NCBI GenBank assembly: GCA_002280485.1
Contig: NCED01000011.1
Location: 29,719-93,718, forward strand
Source: Caulobacterales bacterium 32-69-10
Lineage (GTDB): Bacteria > Pseudomonadota > Alphaproteobacteria > Caulobacterales > Caulobacteraceae
Reading direction: 5' to 3'
DNA length: 64,000 bases
Below are positions 36,828-45,787 of the stretch, one piece after another. Every line of letters begins with the position of its first letter. Position 1 is the stretch's first letter. The position numbers and the translations under genes were made by a program. The notes under the pieces are model-generated. The model did no database searches. It was not told the origin of the DNA and saw nothing but the letters and a program-made list of their open reading frames with translations.

Positions 36828-37418
36828 ATGCGAACCCCCCTGGTCCTCGCCAGCGCCAGTCCCCGGCGCCTGGAGCTTCTGCGCCAGGTCGGCGTGATCC
36901 CCGACGCGGTCGAGCCGGCGGACATCGACGAGACCCCCGCCCGTAACGAGACGCCGCGTCTGCTGGCCCTGCGCCTCGCCAAGGCCAAAGCGCAGATTGT
37001 CGCTGTTAATCGCCCAGGCGCCTATATTTTGGGCGCCGACACCGTCGTCGCCGTGGGCCGCCGGGTCCTGCCCAAGGCGGAGACGGAAGGCGAGGCGCGG
37101 GCGTGCCTGGCCCTGCTGTCGGGCCGCAACCACCGGGTCGAGACCGCCGTGGCGGTCGTCGCGCCGGACGGGCGCGTAGCGTCGCGGCTGGTCGAGACCC
37201 GGGTGGAGGTCAAGCGCCTGACCGACCGGGAGATCGAGGCCTATATCGCCTCCGGGGAGTGGCGCGGAAAGGCCGGCGGCTATGCGGTGCAGGGGCTGGC
37301 GGGGGGCTTCATCCTCGGCCTGCACGGCTCCTATTCGGCGGTGGTCGGCCTGCCGCTGTACGAGACCCTGTGCCTGCTCGAGGGCCTGGGCTGGCGCGGC
37401 GGCGGGCTGCAGCGGTGA
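36828..37418 (+). CDS. maf: Maf-family nucleoside triphosphate pyrophosphatase
   Basis: A 196-residue protein with '[19 protein letters not shown]', '[19 protein letters not shown]' (catalytic Asp) and '[19 protein letters not shown]'. Maf proteins hydrolyse non-canonical or excess NTPs and influence septation. Its TGA overlaps the GTG start of the RNase-like gene. Confidence 0.92.
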   Translation: MRTPLVLASASPRRLELLRQVGVIPDAVEPADIDETPARNETPRLLALRLAKAKAQIVAVNRPGAYILGADTVVAVGRRVLPKAETEGEARACLALLSGRNHRVETAVAVVAPDGRVASRLVETRVEVKRLTDREIEAYIASGEWRGKAGGYAVQGLAGGFILGLHGSYSAVVGLPLYETLCLLEGLGWRGGGLQR

Positions 37419-38458
37419 GCCGGGGAATACGCACACTCTATATAGACGCGAGCGCCGGCGAGACGCGGGGCGTGGTCCTGCTGGACGGGCGTCCCGAAAG
37501 GCTGCTGATCGTCCGCCCCGGCGACCCGGCCGTGCAGCAGCCCGGCGCATCGGCGGTGGCGCGGGTCAGGCGGGTCGACCGGGGCCTGGCCATGGCCTTC
37601 CTGGACCTGGGGGAGGGGCCCGACGCGGTCCTGCCCCTGACGGGCGGTGCCTCGCGCATCAGCGAGGGTCAGCCCATCGCCGTCGGGATCACGGGCCCAG
37701 CACGAGCGAACAAGGGGCCGACGGCGCGGATGACCGGCCTGGAGACCGGGCCGCCCCGCCTGCTGACGCCGGGCCCGGACCTGGCCGCCCGGCTGCGGGC
37801 CTTCGCCCCCGAGGTGGCGATCGAGGCCGGCGAGGACGCCCGCGACGCCGCCGACGAGGCGGAGGCGCAGGCCCTGGCCGTCGAACACCCGCTCGGCGGC
37901 GGTGCCAGCCTGGCCATAGAGCCGACCCGGGCCCTGGTCGCCATCGACGTGGACGTGGGCGGGGCAGGGGGCGGCGACGCCCGCCGGGGCGCGGGCAAGG
38001 TCAACCGCATGGCCCTGGACGCCGGGGCGCGGCTGTTGCGGCTGAAGGGCCTGGGCGGGCTGGTGGTGTTCGACCTGGCCGGCGGCGGCCAGGACGGGCC
38101 GGCTCTGCTGGAGGCCGCCAAGGCGGCCTTCGCCCCGGAGGCGCCGGGGGTGGCCTTTGGCCCGGTCACCCGCTTCGGCACGCTTCAACTCAGCCTGCCG
38201 TGGCGGTCGCGGCCCCTGTCGGAAGTGCTGAACGACGCCGATGGCCGCCCATCGCCCCTGACCGTGGCCCTGAGGCTGGCTCGGGCGGTGGAGCGGGAGG
38301 CGCGCAGCTGCACGCGGGTAAGGGGCGCCTGCGCCCCCGAGGTGGCCGAGGCGTTCAAGGGGATCGAGGCGGCCCTGGTTGCGCGGCTGGGGCCGCGTTT
38401 CGATATCCAGGGCGATCCCGCCCGCGCCCGCGACGCCTTCGAGACAAAGCCCCTATGA
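37415..38458 (+). CDS. Short RNase E/G family protein
   Basis: A 347-residue protein from GTG 37415 overlapping the maf stop. It has an S1-like start ('[20 protein letters not shown]') and the DNase-I-like catalytic core. The first metal Asp is in [11 protein letters not shown], where RNase E has AIDIN, so the usual Asn is Asp. The second Asp is in [12 protein letters not shown]. There is no CPxCxG zinc-link and no C-terminal scaffold, so it is far smaller than RNase E. Such short members follow maf in alphaproteobacteria; their role is unclear and activity is not assured. Confidence 0.75.
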   Translation: MSRGIRTLYIDASAGETRGVVLLDGRPERLLIVRPGDPAVQQPGASAVARVRRVDRGLAMAFLDLGEGPDAVLPLTGGASRISEGQPIAVGITGPARANKGPTARMTGLETGPPRLLTPGPDLAARLRAFAPEVAIEAGEDARDAADEAEAQALAVEHPLGGGASLAIEPTRALVAIDVDVGGAGGGDARRGAGKVNRMALDAGARLLRLKGLGGLVVFDLAGGGQDGPALLEAAKAAFAPEAPGVAFGPVTRFGTLQLSLPWRSRPLSEVLNDADGRPSPLTVALRLARAVEREARSCTRVRGACAPEVAEAFKGIEAALVARLGPRFDIQGDPARARDAFETKPL

Positions 38459-38634
38459 GCGTCAAGCCCGCCTGCCCGATCTGCGACAAGCCGGTCGATC
38501 CGGCCTACCGGCCGTTCTGCTCGCGGCGGTGCGCCGACGTGGACCTGCAGCGATGGTTTTCGGGGCGCTACGCCGTGCCGGCGGTGGAGACGGACGATGA
38601 GGTCCCGCCGGGCGGCGAAAGCGGCGGCGACTGA
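38455..38634 (+). CDS. yacG: DNA gyrase inhibitor YacG (zinc protein)
   Basis: A 59-residue protein overlapping the previous gene by ATGA. Four zinc cysteines form C-P-x-C (Cys7, Cys10) and CSRRC (Cys22, Cys26), followed by 'ADVDLQRWFSGRYAVP', the family signature. E. coli YacG binds GyrB and inhibits gyrase. It is followed by tRNA-Phe, as in many alphaproteobacteria. Confidence 0.9.
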   Translation: MSVKPACPICDKPVDPAYRPFCSRRCADVDLQRWFSGRYAVPAVETDDEVPPGGESGGD

Positions 38635-38692
38635 CGCCTAGACAGGCCTTTTAGCCTCCCCTATAGACGCGGCTCCTTCGGGACCGTCAGGC

Positions 38693-38768
38693 GCCTGGGT
38701 AGCTCAGTTGGTAGAGCAGCGGATTGAAAATCCGCGTGTCGGTGGTTCGAATCCGCCCCCAGGCACCA
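38693..38768 (+). tRNA. tRNA-Phe (GAA)
   Basis: A 76-base cloverleaf with acceptor arms GCCTGGG and CCCAGGC, anticodon loop TTGAAAA giving GAA, T-arm GGTTCGAATCC and an encoded CCA. It lies 58 bases after yacG. Confidence 0.97.
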
Positions 38769-39357
38769 CGACTTCCGGTCGCTGACGAGCGGCCGCCGCA
38801 CCCGCACCGCGCAGCTCATATTCCTTGCAGTCAAAGCATTTTCCCCAGGGTGGACGCTTTTGACTTGCCGCGTGCTGACGATCGGGTAGCTTTCCAGAGC
38901 CGCCGCGGAGTTAGGCCTACATCTCCGCGACGGCTTGCAGCGGCTCAGCAGCTTTATGCTGCGTTGCAGCGAAAGTTCGCCGTGGAAGCGAAAGCTAGTG
39001 GGAATGAAGCGGGCAGGCGAGTGCTTACGTCTTGTGCGCTGCAACCTACGTTCCGCACACTTAAACCCGTCTAGAAAGAGTCACTTGACGCGAACCGAGC
39101 GGATTGCCAAAGGAACTCGGCCGCAAACTCTTAAAAAGCGGTAGCCTAAGTCGCGCAAACCGGCTTGGGTGGAAAATGCGCCTTCGACACGCCGGACTGG
39201 ACCCCAACGGGCAAGGCGGCGGATCGGGTCGGTGCAGCGAAAGCGTCTTGGCGAACGGCCGCAAACAGCCGGGCGCCAGGTGCGTAAGTGGGGTAGACGC
39301 TCTCGCGCGACGACCCTGGGTCCTCAATGTGCTAGACCAACCAGGAACTGGCGAACG
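38769..39357. other. 589-base non-coding stretch between tRNA-Phe and exbB
   Basis: No convincing ORF on either strand. Composition is less GC-rich than the surroundings, with runs such as CTTAAAAAGCGG near 39130. Possible promoter hexamers TTGACT (about 38862) and TTGACG (about 39083) have no clear -10 at normal spacing. GCTAGACC (39331-39338) resembles the Caulobacter -10 consensus GCTANAWC and sits 20 bases before the exbB start. The space could hold exbB-tonB regulatory sites (for example Fur) or an sRNA, but I cannot identify one. Confidence 0.5.
39331..39338 (+). promoter_or_regulatory. Possible -10 element for exbB
   Basis: GCTAGACC matches seven of eight positions of the Caulobacter housekeeping -10 consensus GCTANAWC. 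No good TTGAC -35 is visible 10-14 bases upstream, so this is weak, and the leader to exbB would be very short. Confidence 0.25.
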
Positions 39358-40281
39358 ATGCTGGAAACCAAAAAAGCGACACCTTTCATCGCCCTCATCG
39401 GCGCGATTGCGCTGATGACCGCGAGTGCGCCTGCCTTCGCTCAGGCGCCCGAGGCGGCCCCGGCCGCCGACGCCGCCGCTGTCGACGCCAATGCGATCGC
39501 CGCCGACGCCAACGCTGTGGCTCCGGACGCGAACGCCACGGCCGTTGACGCCAATGCTACGGGCGACGCCGCTCCGGCGACCATCAAGAACGCGGGCAAG
39601 CTGACCCCGATCCAGATGTTCGTCGACGCGACGCCGATCGTTAAGGCCGTGATGATCGGCCTGATCCTCTGCTCCATCCTCTCCTGGACCCTGCTGGTCG
39701 TTAAGACCTTCGAGTTCATGTCGCTGAACAAGGCTTCCGACCGCTTCGTCGAAGCGTTCCGCGGCGCCCGGTCGATCACCGACATCAACCGTCTGGCCAC
39801 CTCGGAAGAGTTCGAAGGCAACCCGCTGGCCGATATGGCCGCCGCGGCTTCGGGCGAAATCGAGCTGTCCCGCCAGGCGGGCCTGCAAGTGACCGGCGAA
39901 CACCGCGACACCACCCTGAGCCGTGCTCAGCTGGCCGTTGCGGCGGTGCAGTCCAACCTGGCCAAGCGCCTGTCGGGCGGCATGCAGTTCCTGGCTTCGG
40001 TCGGTTCCTCGGGTCCGTTCATCGGCCTGTTCGGCACCGTCTACGGGATCATGAACTCCTTCATCGGCATCGCGAACACCAACACGACCAACCTGGCCGT
40101 CGTGGCGCCCGGCATCGCCGAAGCGCTGCTCGCGACCGGTATCGGTCTCGCCGCCGCAATTCCGTCGGTTATCTTCTATAACTACTTCCAGACCCGGATC
40201 GCCGCTTACGGCTCCCGGACTGAAGGTTTTGTGGCGGAACTGATGAACGCAATCTCGCGGCAGCTCGACAAGGGGGCCTGA
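39358..40281 (+). CDS. exbB: ExbB, TonB-system proton channel subunit (with cleavable leader and N-terminal repeats)
   Basis: A 307-residue MotA/TolQ/ExbB-family protein. A signal-like segment (1-27, ending APAFA) and an Ala/Asp repeat region (about 32-70, units of the ADANA type) precede the first membrane helix (about 97-117). The last two helices contain 'SVGSSGPFIGLFGTVYGIMN' and 'GIAEALLATGIGLAAAIPSV', the conserved channel-forming segments. With ExbD it conducts protons to energise TonB. It is the first gene of exbB-exbD-tonB. Confidence 0.93.
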   Translation: MLETKKATPFIALIGAIALMTASAPAFAQAPEAAPAADAAAVDANAIAADANAVAPDANATAVDANATGDAAPATIKNAGKLTPIQMFVDATPIVKAVMIGLILCSILSWTLLVVKTFEFMSLNKASDRFVEAFRGARSITDINRLATSEEFEGNPLADMAAAASGEIELSRQAGLQVTGEHRDTTLSRAQLAVAAVQSNLAKRLSGGMQFLASVGSSGPFIGLFGTVYGIMNSFIGIANTNTTNLAVVAPGIAEALLATGIGLAAAIPSVIFYNYFQTRIAAYGSRTEGFVAELMNAISRQLDKGA

Positions 40282-40286
40282 TTTAA

Positions 40287-40733
40287 ATGGGCGCCAAACT
40301 CTCAGGGGGAGGCAGCTCGAAGTTCCAGGTCGAGCAGAACAGCGAAATTAACGTCACGCCTTTCGTCGACGTTATGCTGGTCCTGCTGATCATCTTCATG
40401 GTGGCGGCTCCGCTCGCCTCCGTGTCGGTGGTCCTGGAACTCCCGCCCGCGATGGCTCCGCCATCGACGAATCCTCCGAAGCCGATTTATATTTCGATCC
40501 AACGGTCGGGCAATTACTATATCGGGGATTACTCGACCTCCCTGGGCTCCATCGGCGACGATCTGCGCAAGCAGATCGGGACCCGGAACCCCGAGAAGGA
40601 GCGGATTTTCATCCGTGCCGACAAGCAGACGATCTACGGCGACTTCATGGCTGTCATGAACACGCTGCAGGACAACGGCTTCTATAGCGTGGCTCTCATC
40701 GGAACCGATGACAGCCGCCCAACCCTGAAGTAG
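40287..40733 (+). CDS. exbD: ExbD, TonB-system proton channel subunit
   Basis: A 148-residue protein with one N-terminal helix containing the proton-carrying Asp28 in '[20 protein letters not shown]', then a periplasmic domain with '[19 protein letters not shown]'. It starts 5 bases after exbB and ends 13 bases before tonB, so a single transcript is expected. Confidence 0.95.
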   Translation: MGAKLSGGGSSKFQVEQNSEINVTPFVDVMLVLLIIFMVAAPLASVSVVLELPPAMAPPSTNPPKPIYISIQRSGNYYIGDYSTSLGSIGDDLRKQIGTRNPEKERIFIRADKQTIYGDFMAVMNTLQDNGFYSVALIGTDDSRPTLK

Positions 40734-40746
40734 ACGGGAGGGTACC

Positions 40747-41466
40747 ATGGCTGAACAGCAGGCTCCCGAGCATCACTACGATCCGCTCTGGGACGAAGGA
40801 CGGGGTAAGAAAAAGGGCCAGAAGGCCATGATCGCGATCATCGTATCGCTGATCGCGCACGCGGCCCTTTTCTATTACGTCTACAAGACGAAGTTCGTCG
40901 TCCACTACAAAGAGTACTCGGACGAGGCGGTGAAGGTGGACTTGGTGAAGGCTGCTGCGAAGCCGCCTCCGCCGCCTCCGCCCCCCCCGCCGCCGCCGCC
41001 GACGGACAAGCCGCCTCCGCCGCCTCCGCCGATCACGCCTCACGTGTCGGCAGCGCCGCCGATCGACATCCCGGCTCCGCCGCCGATTCAGATCGCCCCG
41101 TCGCCGCCGCCTCCGCCTCCGGCGCCGCCCGCGGCTCCGCCAGCACCGCCTCCGCCTCCGGCGCCGCGCGTCATCTCCAACCCTGACTGGTCGCGTCGAC
41201 CTTCAGGCGAGGACATGGCCCGCTACTACCCGGAACGGGCGCAGCGTCTGGAAAAGACCGGCAACGTGACCCTGCAGTGCCAGGTCACGGCCAAGGGTGA
41301 GGTTGCGAACTGTCAGGTGCAGTCTGAGAGCCCCAGCGACTATGGCTTCGGCGACGCCGCCATAAAGCTGTCCAGGCTCTTCCGGATGAAGCCGAAGACC
41401 GAAGACGGCGCCGCCGTCGACGGTGCGACGGTCCGCATCCCGATCGCCTTCCGGATCGCCGGCTAA
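40747..41466 (+). CDS. tonB: TonB energy-transducing protein with long polyproline linker
   Basis: A 239-residue protein. The membrane helix (about 27-46) carries the S-x3-H motif (Ser34, His38) needed for ExbB/ExbD coupling. The periplasmic linker (about 73-140) is almost entirely Pro, with runs of 13, 7 and 7 prolines. The C-terminal domain (about 145-239) begins NPDWSRRPS, has a cysteine pair C178/C189, then [15 protein letters not shown] stands just before ATG. It powers outer-membrane receptors for iron, vitamins and sugars. Confidence 0.93.
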   Translation: MAEQQAPEHHYDPLWDEGRGKKKGQKAMIAIIVSLIAHAALFYYVYKTKFVVHYKEYSDEAVKVDLVKAAAKPPPPPPPPPPPPPTDKPPPPPPPITPHVSAAPPIDIPAPPPIQIAPSPPPPPPAPPAAPPAPPPPPAPRVISNPDWSRRPSGEDMARYYPERAQRLEKTGNVTLQCQVTAKGEVANCQVQSESPSDYGFGDAAIKLSRLFRMKPKTEDGAAVDGATVRIPIAFRIAG

Positions 41467-41489
41467 GCAGCCGTCGGTTCGACCAGATC

Positions 41490-41528
41490 GGCCGCCCTGG
41501 GGTTCGCCCCGGGGCGGCCTTTCTTTTT
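41490..41528 (+). terminator. Rho-independent terminator after tonB
   Basis: Stem GGCCGCCCTGGGG...CCCCGGGGCGGCC with a TTCG-type loop followed by TTTCTTTTT, 23 bases after the tonB stop. Confidence 0.9.
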
Positions 41529-41607
41529 CGGGGTTCTCGCCCAGGCGGATCACCGCCCGCTTGATCCCGATGGAGCGCCCGATTAGAACCGGTCGCTTGA
41601 TGGATAT

Positions 41608-41684
41608 GCCGCCTTAGCTCAGTTGGTTAGAGCGCCGGTTTGTGGAACCGGAGGTCCTCAGTTCAAGCCTGAGAGGCGGTACCA
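41608..41684 (+). tRNA. tRNA-His (GTG), lacking the G-1 residue
   Basis: A 77-base cloverleaf: anticodon loop TTGTGGA gives GTG, T-arm CAGTTCAAGCCTG, CCA encoded. The base before the acceptor stem is T rather than G, and the discriminator is A (41681) rather than C. This is the alphaproteobacterial variant in which the otherwise universal extra G-1 is lost. The first acceptor pair is G-T. Confidence 0.95.
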
Positions 41685-41854
41685 TCGACCCGCGGCCCCT
41701 TTCGCCACGGCGCAGTCTTCACAAAAGTTTATCGATTTCGCTGCGTCGCGGCAGGAATCTGCTGCGCTGCGGTAAAACTTGTCTGGACTCAGGAACTGAG
41801 CAGGGCGCACTCTCGTTGCCGAGCCAGTGGTTCAGAGGTGACGAGGTGCTTTCA

Positions 41855-42106
41855 ATGGGGGACGTCGTTCTACAACTCCCAGTCGGGACCAGCGAGGATC
41901 TGCTGTTCGGCGCCTATGTGAACCGGTTCATGGAAAGCCGATCCAACGACGTCGAGCGCTACGCCGCCGTCAGCGATGCACCCTATCTGATGATCCGGCA
42001 GGACCCCGCCGTGGGCGACGATGTCCGCATCCTGATCTTCCAGGAACATCAGGCCGCCTCGGCCTTCTCCAGCGGGTGGGCCAAGGCCCGGGCCAGCGGC
42101 GCCTAG
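41855..42106 (+). CDS. Small hypothetical protein (83 aa)
   Basis: An 83-residue, mildly acidic, soluble protein beginning MGDVVLQLPVGTSEDLLFGA and containing 'APYLMIRQDPAVGDDVRILI'. No family recognised, no signal peptide or membrane helix. GAGGTG lies upstream of ATG 41855; a GTG at 41846 is an alternative start. Codon use matches neighbours, and the gap from tRNA-His (170 bases) leaves room for its own promoter. Confidence 0.55.
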   Translation: MGDVVLQLPVGTSEDLLFGAYVNRFMESRSNDVERYAAVSDAPYLMIRQDPAVGDDVRILIFQEHQAASAFSSGWAKARASGA

Positions 42107-42179
42107 CCGCCGCTCTCAGCGGCGCCCTGCGCCGCTCAGGCGGGCTGGACGCGAGGCCTGCGGGCTGGCATCGCCATCG

Positions 42180-43265
42180 ATGATGAACGACCTCAGCGGA
42201 CTATCCGTCACCGTGGCCGGCGCCGGCGTGCTGGGGCTCGCCTGCGCCTTGCGCCTGGCTGAGGCCGGGGCAGGGGTCACGCTGTGTGATCCCGCCGGCG
42301 CGGCCGACAACGCCTCGGGCGTCGCCGCCGGCATGCTGGCGCCGGCCTTCGAAAGCGTGCTGGACGCGGGTTCCCCTGCGACCCTGGGCCTGCTGCTGGC
42401 GGCGCGGGCCCTCTGGCCGGCCCTCCTCGAGGCGATAGGCGCCCCCACGTCCACCATCGACCTGACCGGCGCGGTTTTCGCGGGGCAGGCCGGGGAGGCG
42501 GATCAGCTGGCGCCCCTGCAGGCCCGGTTCGCGGCCCTGGGCCTCAGCGCTCAGCGGTTGGAGGGCGCGGATGTGCGGGCCCTGCAGCCTGAGGCGGCGC
42601 CGGACCTCGCCTGGGGCCTTCACAGCGCCGACGACTGGCGTCTGGAGCCGGCCTTCGTCATGGCGGCTCTCGCTCGCGCCTTCGAGCGCGCCGGCGGCCG
42701 GCGGGTGCGGGCGTCCCTGGAACGCGACGCCCAGGGCTGGCGGTTGGCGGGGGCGCCGGCCAGCGACCTCGTGCTGCTGGCGACGGGCGCCGACGCCGCG
42801 GGCCTGGCCGGCTGGGCGCCGGAACTGGCGGTGCTGCAACCGGTGAAGGGCCAGATCATCCACTTTGCGGGCGGGCCGCGGGCCGGGGCGACCCTGCGCA
42901 ACCGCCAGGGCTATGTCGTGCCCCAGCGCGGCGGGGCGATCGCCGGGGCGACCATGGAGGCGGGCCGCCGCGACCGCGACCTTGATCCCGCCGTGCTCGA
43001 CGCCCTGCGGGGCCGCGCCGCCGCCCTGGTCCCGGCCCTGGCGTCGGCCCCGTCCACCGGGCTGGCCGGGGTCAGGGGCGCCACGCCCGACGGCCTGCCC
43101 CTCGTGGGCCGGTCGGCCGGCGACGAGCGCCTGCTGCTGGCCGTGGGCGCCCGGCGCAACGGCTGGCTGATCGCGCCCCTGGTGGCCCAGATGGTGGTGG
43201 AGGCGGCGGCGGGCGGGCAGGGCGGGCCCTTCGCCGCCGCCCTGGCCCCCGGGCGTTTCGCGTAA
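42180..43265 (+). CDS. thiO: FAD-dependent glycine oxidase-like protein (ThiO family)
   Basis: A 361-residue DAO-family flavoenzyme. The dinucleotide-binding motif is 'VTVAGAGVLGLACALRLAEA' (GxGxxG), with 'NASGVAAGMLAPAFE' next and a C-terminal 'GVRGATPDGLPLVGRS' typical of ThiO and D-amino-acid oxidases. ThiO oxidises glycine to the imine used in thiazole synthesis of thiamine. No other thi gene is adjacent, so a different amine substrate is possible. Confidence 0.75.
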   Translation: MMNDLSGLSVTVAGAGVLGLACALRLAEAGAGVTLCDPAGAADNASGVAAGMLAPAFESVLDAGSPATLGLLLAARALWPALLEAIGAPTSTIDLTGAVFAGQAGEADQLAPLQARFAALGLSAQRLEGADVRALQPEAAPDLAWGLHSADDWRLEPAFVMAALARAFERAGGRRVRASLERDAQGWRLAGAPASDLVLLATGADAAGLAGWAPELAVLQPVKGQIIHFAGGPRAGATLRNRQGYVVPQRGGAIAGATMEAGRRDRDLDPAVLDALRGRAAALVPALASAPSTGLAGVRGATPDGLPLVGRSAGDERLLLAVGARRNGWLIAPLVAQMVVEAAAGGQGGPFAAALAPGRFA

Positions 43266-43304
43266 AGAGCGCAACCGCCGGCCCGGCTTCGCCGTTGGGC
43301 GGCC

Positions 43305-43637
43305 ATGGACAGCTATCTGATCAACGCCGTCGGCGTCGCAGCCGCCCTGTGCTCGATGACCAGTTTCACCCCGCAGCTGCTCAAGATCTGGCGCGAGCGG
43401 GACGCCAGCGCGGTCTCCCTGCGCATGTATGTGGTGACCGTGACCGGCTTCAGCCTGTGGACGGCTTATGGCGTGCTGCTGGGCAGCTGGCCGCTGATCG
43501 GATCCAACCTGGTCAGCCTTGGCCTCTCGGCCGCCATCCTGGCGCTGAAGCTGCGCTTCGACCGCGAGGCGGTTCAAAAGAAAAGGGCCGCGGATTGCTC
43601 CGCGGCCCTTTCCCCCCGTCCCTCAACCGCTGACTAG
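43305..43637 (+). CDS. SemiSWEET-type sugar transporter (PQ-loop)
   Basis: A 110-residue membrane protein with three helices. The PQ-loop signature is '[20 protein letters not shown]', followed by '[20 protein letters not shown]'. SemiSWEETs dimerise to pass sugars by facilitated diffusion. The last 20 residues are encoded by the glnA terminator hairpin region, and the stop overlaps the convergent glnA stop by 2 bases. Confidence 0.82.
   Translation: MDSYLINAVGVAAALCSMTSFTPQLLKIWRERDASAVSLRMYVVTVTGFSLWTAYGVLLGSWPLIGSNLVSLGLSAAILALKLRFDREAVQKKRAADCSAALSPRPSTAD
43574..43611 (-). terminator. Rho-independent terminator of glnA, inside the SemiSWEET reading frame
   Basis: On the minus strand the stem AAAGGGCCGCGG...CCGCGGCCCTTT (6-base loop) is followed by TTTTCTTTTG, 23 bases past the glnA stop. 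The same DNA encodes the C-terminal tail of the convergent SemiSWEET. Confidence 0.85.
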
Positions 43638-45046
43638 CAGTTGTAGTACATGGCGAATTCCACCGGGTGCGGGTGGAGGGTGAGGCGCATCACCTCTTCC
43701 ATCTTCAGCTCGATGTAGGCGTCGATGAAGTCGTCGCTCATCACGCCGCCCTTCTTGAGGAAGGCGCGGTCCTTATCGAGGTTCTCCAGGGCTTCGCGCA
43801 GCGAGCCGCAGACTTCCGGAACCTTCTTCTGCTCGCGGGGCGGCAGGTCGTAGAGGTTCTTGTCCATGGCGGGGCCTGGATCGATCTTGTTCTCGATCCC
43901 GTCGAGGCCGGCCATCAGCAGGGCCACGAAGGTCAGGTAGGGGTTGCCCATGGGGTCGGGGAAGCGCGCCTCGATACGCTTGCCCTTGGGGCTGTCCACG
44001 TGCGGGATGCGGATGGAGGCCGAACGGTTGCGGGCCGAATAGGCCAGCTTCACGGGAGCCTCGTAACCCGGCACCAGGCGTTTGTAGCTGTTGGTGGTCG
44101 AGTTCGAGAAGGCGTTGATGGCCTTGGCGTGCTTGATGATGCCGCCGATGTACCACAGGCAGGTGTCCGACAGCCCGGCGTACTTGTCGCCGGCGAACAT
44201 CGGCTTGCCGTCCTTCCAGATCGACTGGTGCACGTGCATGCCCGAGCCGTTGTCGGCGAACATCGGCTTGGCCATGAAGGTGGCCGTCTTGCCGTAGGAC
44301 ACCGCCACGTTCTGGATGATGTACTTATAGAGCTGCATCCGGTCGGCCATGGTGATCATGGTGTCGAACTTCAGCCCCAGCTCGTGCTGGGCCGGCGCCA
44401 CCTCGTGGTGGTGCTTTTCCGGCTTCATGCCGAGCTCGCCCATCACCGCCAGCATCTCGCCGCGCAGGTCCTGGCAGCTGTCGACCGGGTTGACGGGGAA
44501 GTAGCCGCCCTTGGGGCCCGGGCGGTAGCCCATGTTGCCCTCGGCGTATTCCTTCTTCGAGCTGACCGGCAGCTCGCTGGAGTCGTAGGCGTAGAAGGTG
44601 TTGTGCGGGTCGGTGCCCCAGCGCACGTCGTCGAAGATGAAGAACTCGGCTTCCGGCCCGAAGAACACGGTGTCGCCGATGCCCAGCGACTTGACGTGGT
44701 TGAGCGCGGCCTTGGCGATCGAGCGCGGGTCACGGTCGTAGGGGGTGCCGTCGTCCGGGTTCACCACGTCGCAGAACAGCGCCATGGTGGTCTGCTGGTA
44801 GAACGGGTCGATGATGGCGCTGTCCAGGTCCGGACGCAGCTTCATGTCGGACTCGTTGATCGCCTTCCAGCCGGCGATGGAGGAGCCGTCGAACATGGTG
44901 CCGTCGGACAGGAAGTCCTCGTCCACCAGGTCGATGTCGAAGGTCACGTGCTGCATCTTCCCGCGGATGTCGGTGAAGCGCACGTCGACGTACTTGACCT
45001 CCTTGTCCTTGATCTCCTTCAGGATGTCGGCGGGTTTCTTGGCCAT
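43634..45046 (-). CDS. glnA: Glutamine synthetase type I
   Basis: A 470-residue GSI-beta enzyme. Present are 'FDGSSIAGW' near the latch, '[12 protein letters not shown]' (metal Glu), '[10 protein letters not shown]'-type text (here [13 protein letters not shown]) and 'NRSASIRIP'. The adenylylation tyrosine is Tyr399 in NLYDLPPRE. It condenses glutamate and ammonia. Activity should be controlled by GlnE adenylylation through PII, encoded just upstream as glnB on the same strand. Confidence 0.97.
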   Translation of the reverse strand: MAKKPADILKEIKDKEVKYVDVRFTDIRGKMQHVTFDIDLVDEDFLSDGTMFDGSSIAGWKAINESDMKLRPDLDSAIIDPFYQQTTMALFCDVVNPDDGTPYDRDPRSIAKAALNHVKSLGIGDTVFFGPEAEFFIFDDVRWGTDPHNTFYAYDSSELPVSSKKEYAEGNMGYRPGPKGGYFPVNPVDSCQDLRGEMLAVMGELGMKPEKHHHEVAPAQHELGLKFDTMITMADRMQLYKYIIQNVAVSYGKTATFMAKPMFADNGSGMHVHQSIWKDGKPMFAGDKYAGLSDTCLWYIGGIIKHAKAINAFSNSTTNSYKRLVPGYEAPVKLAYSARNRSASIRIPHVDSPKGKRIEARFPDPMGNPYLTFVALLMAGLDGIENKIDPGPAMDKNLYDLPPREQKKVPEVCGSLREALENLDKDRAFLKKGGVMSDDFIDAYIELKMEEVMRLTLHPHPVEFAMYYNC

Positions 45047-45163
45047 GTTGTTTCCCCTTGGGGCCTCGGTGATGGTTCGGCCGCGCTTGCCCGGCAGCCT
45101 GGGTCGTCGTTTCGCGCCGTCTGCTTGCCCTTGCGGGCCGGGAGGGACGCTCTCCCGAACCTT

Positions 45164-45197
45164 TCAGATCGCCGACCTTGTCAGATCGCCAACCTTG
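45164..45197. repeat. 17-base tandem duplication at the 3' end of glnB
   Basis: TCAGATCGCCGACCTTG is followed by TCAGATCGCCAACCTTG, and a third start TCAGATGG coincides with the glnB stop (TCA at 45198-45200, minus strand TGA). It lies in the glnB-glnA spacer and looks like local slippage. Confidence 0.8.
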
Positions 45198-45611
<414 letters not shown>

Positions 45612-45664
45612 TCAAGCCCGCGGCGGGACGGTTATCGCCCCTGCGATGTGCATAGTCGGGCGCA

Positions 45665-45701
45665 GCCTAATATATCAGCAATTGGAGCTGATAAATTAGG
45701 C
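45665..45701. promoter_or_regulatory. Near-perfect 37-base dyad between glnB and nnr
   Basis: Arms GCCTAATATATCAGC and GCTGATAAATTAGGC (14 of 15 complementary) around AATTGGA. It is conspicuously AT-rich in GC-rich DNA and lies 129 bases upstream of glnB and 87 bases upstream of nnr. It fits a dimeric regulator's operator. It does not match the NtrC (TGCAC-N5-GTGCA type) or sigma-54 consensus. Confidence 0.6.
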
Positions 45702-45787
45702 ATTCGTCGAAAGGGCTTGAGGGCGAGCCTATCCGCCCTGACCATCGCCATTCAACGGGGCCGAACGCCCATTCATAAGCGGAGCCT

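Noticed and set aside
39104..39415. 103-residue ORF upstream of exbB
   Set aside because: Overlaps the exbB start region in another frame, with no ribosome site and no recognisable sequence.
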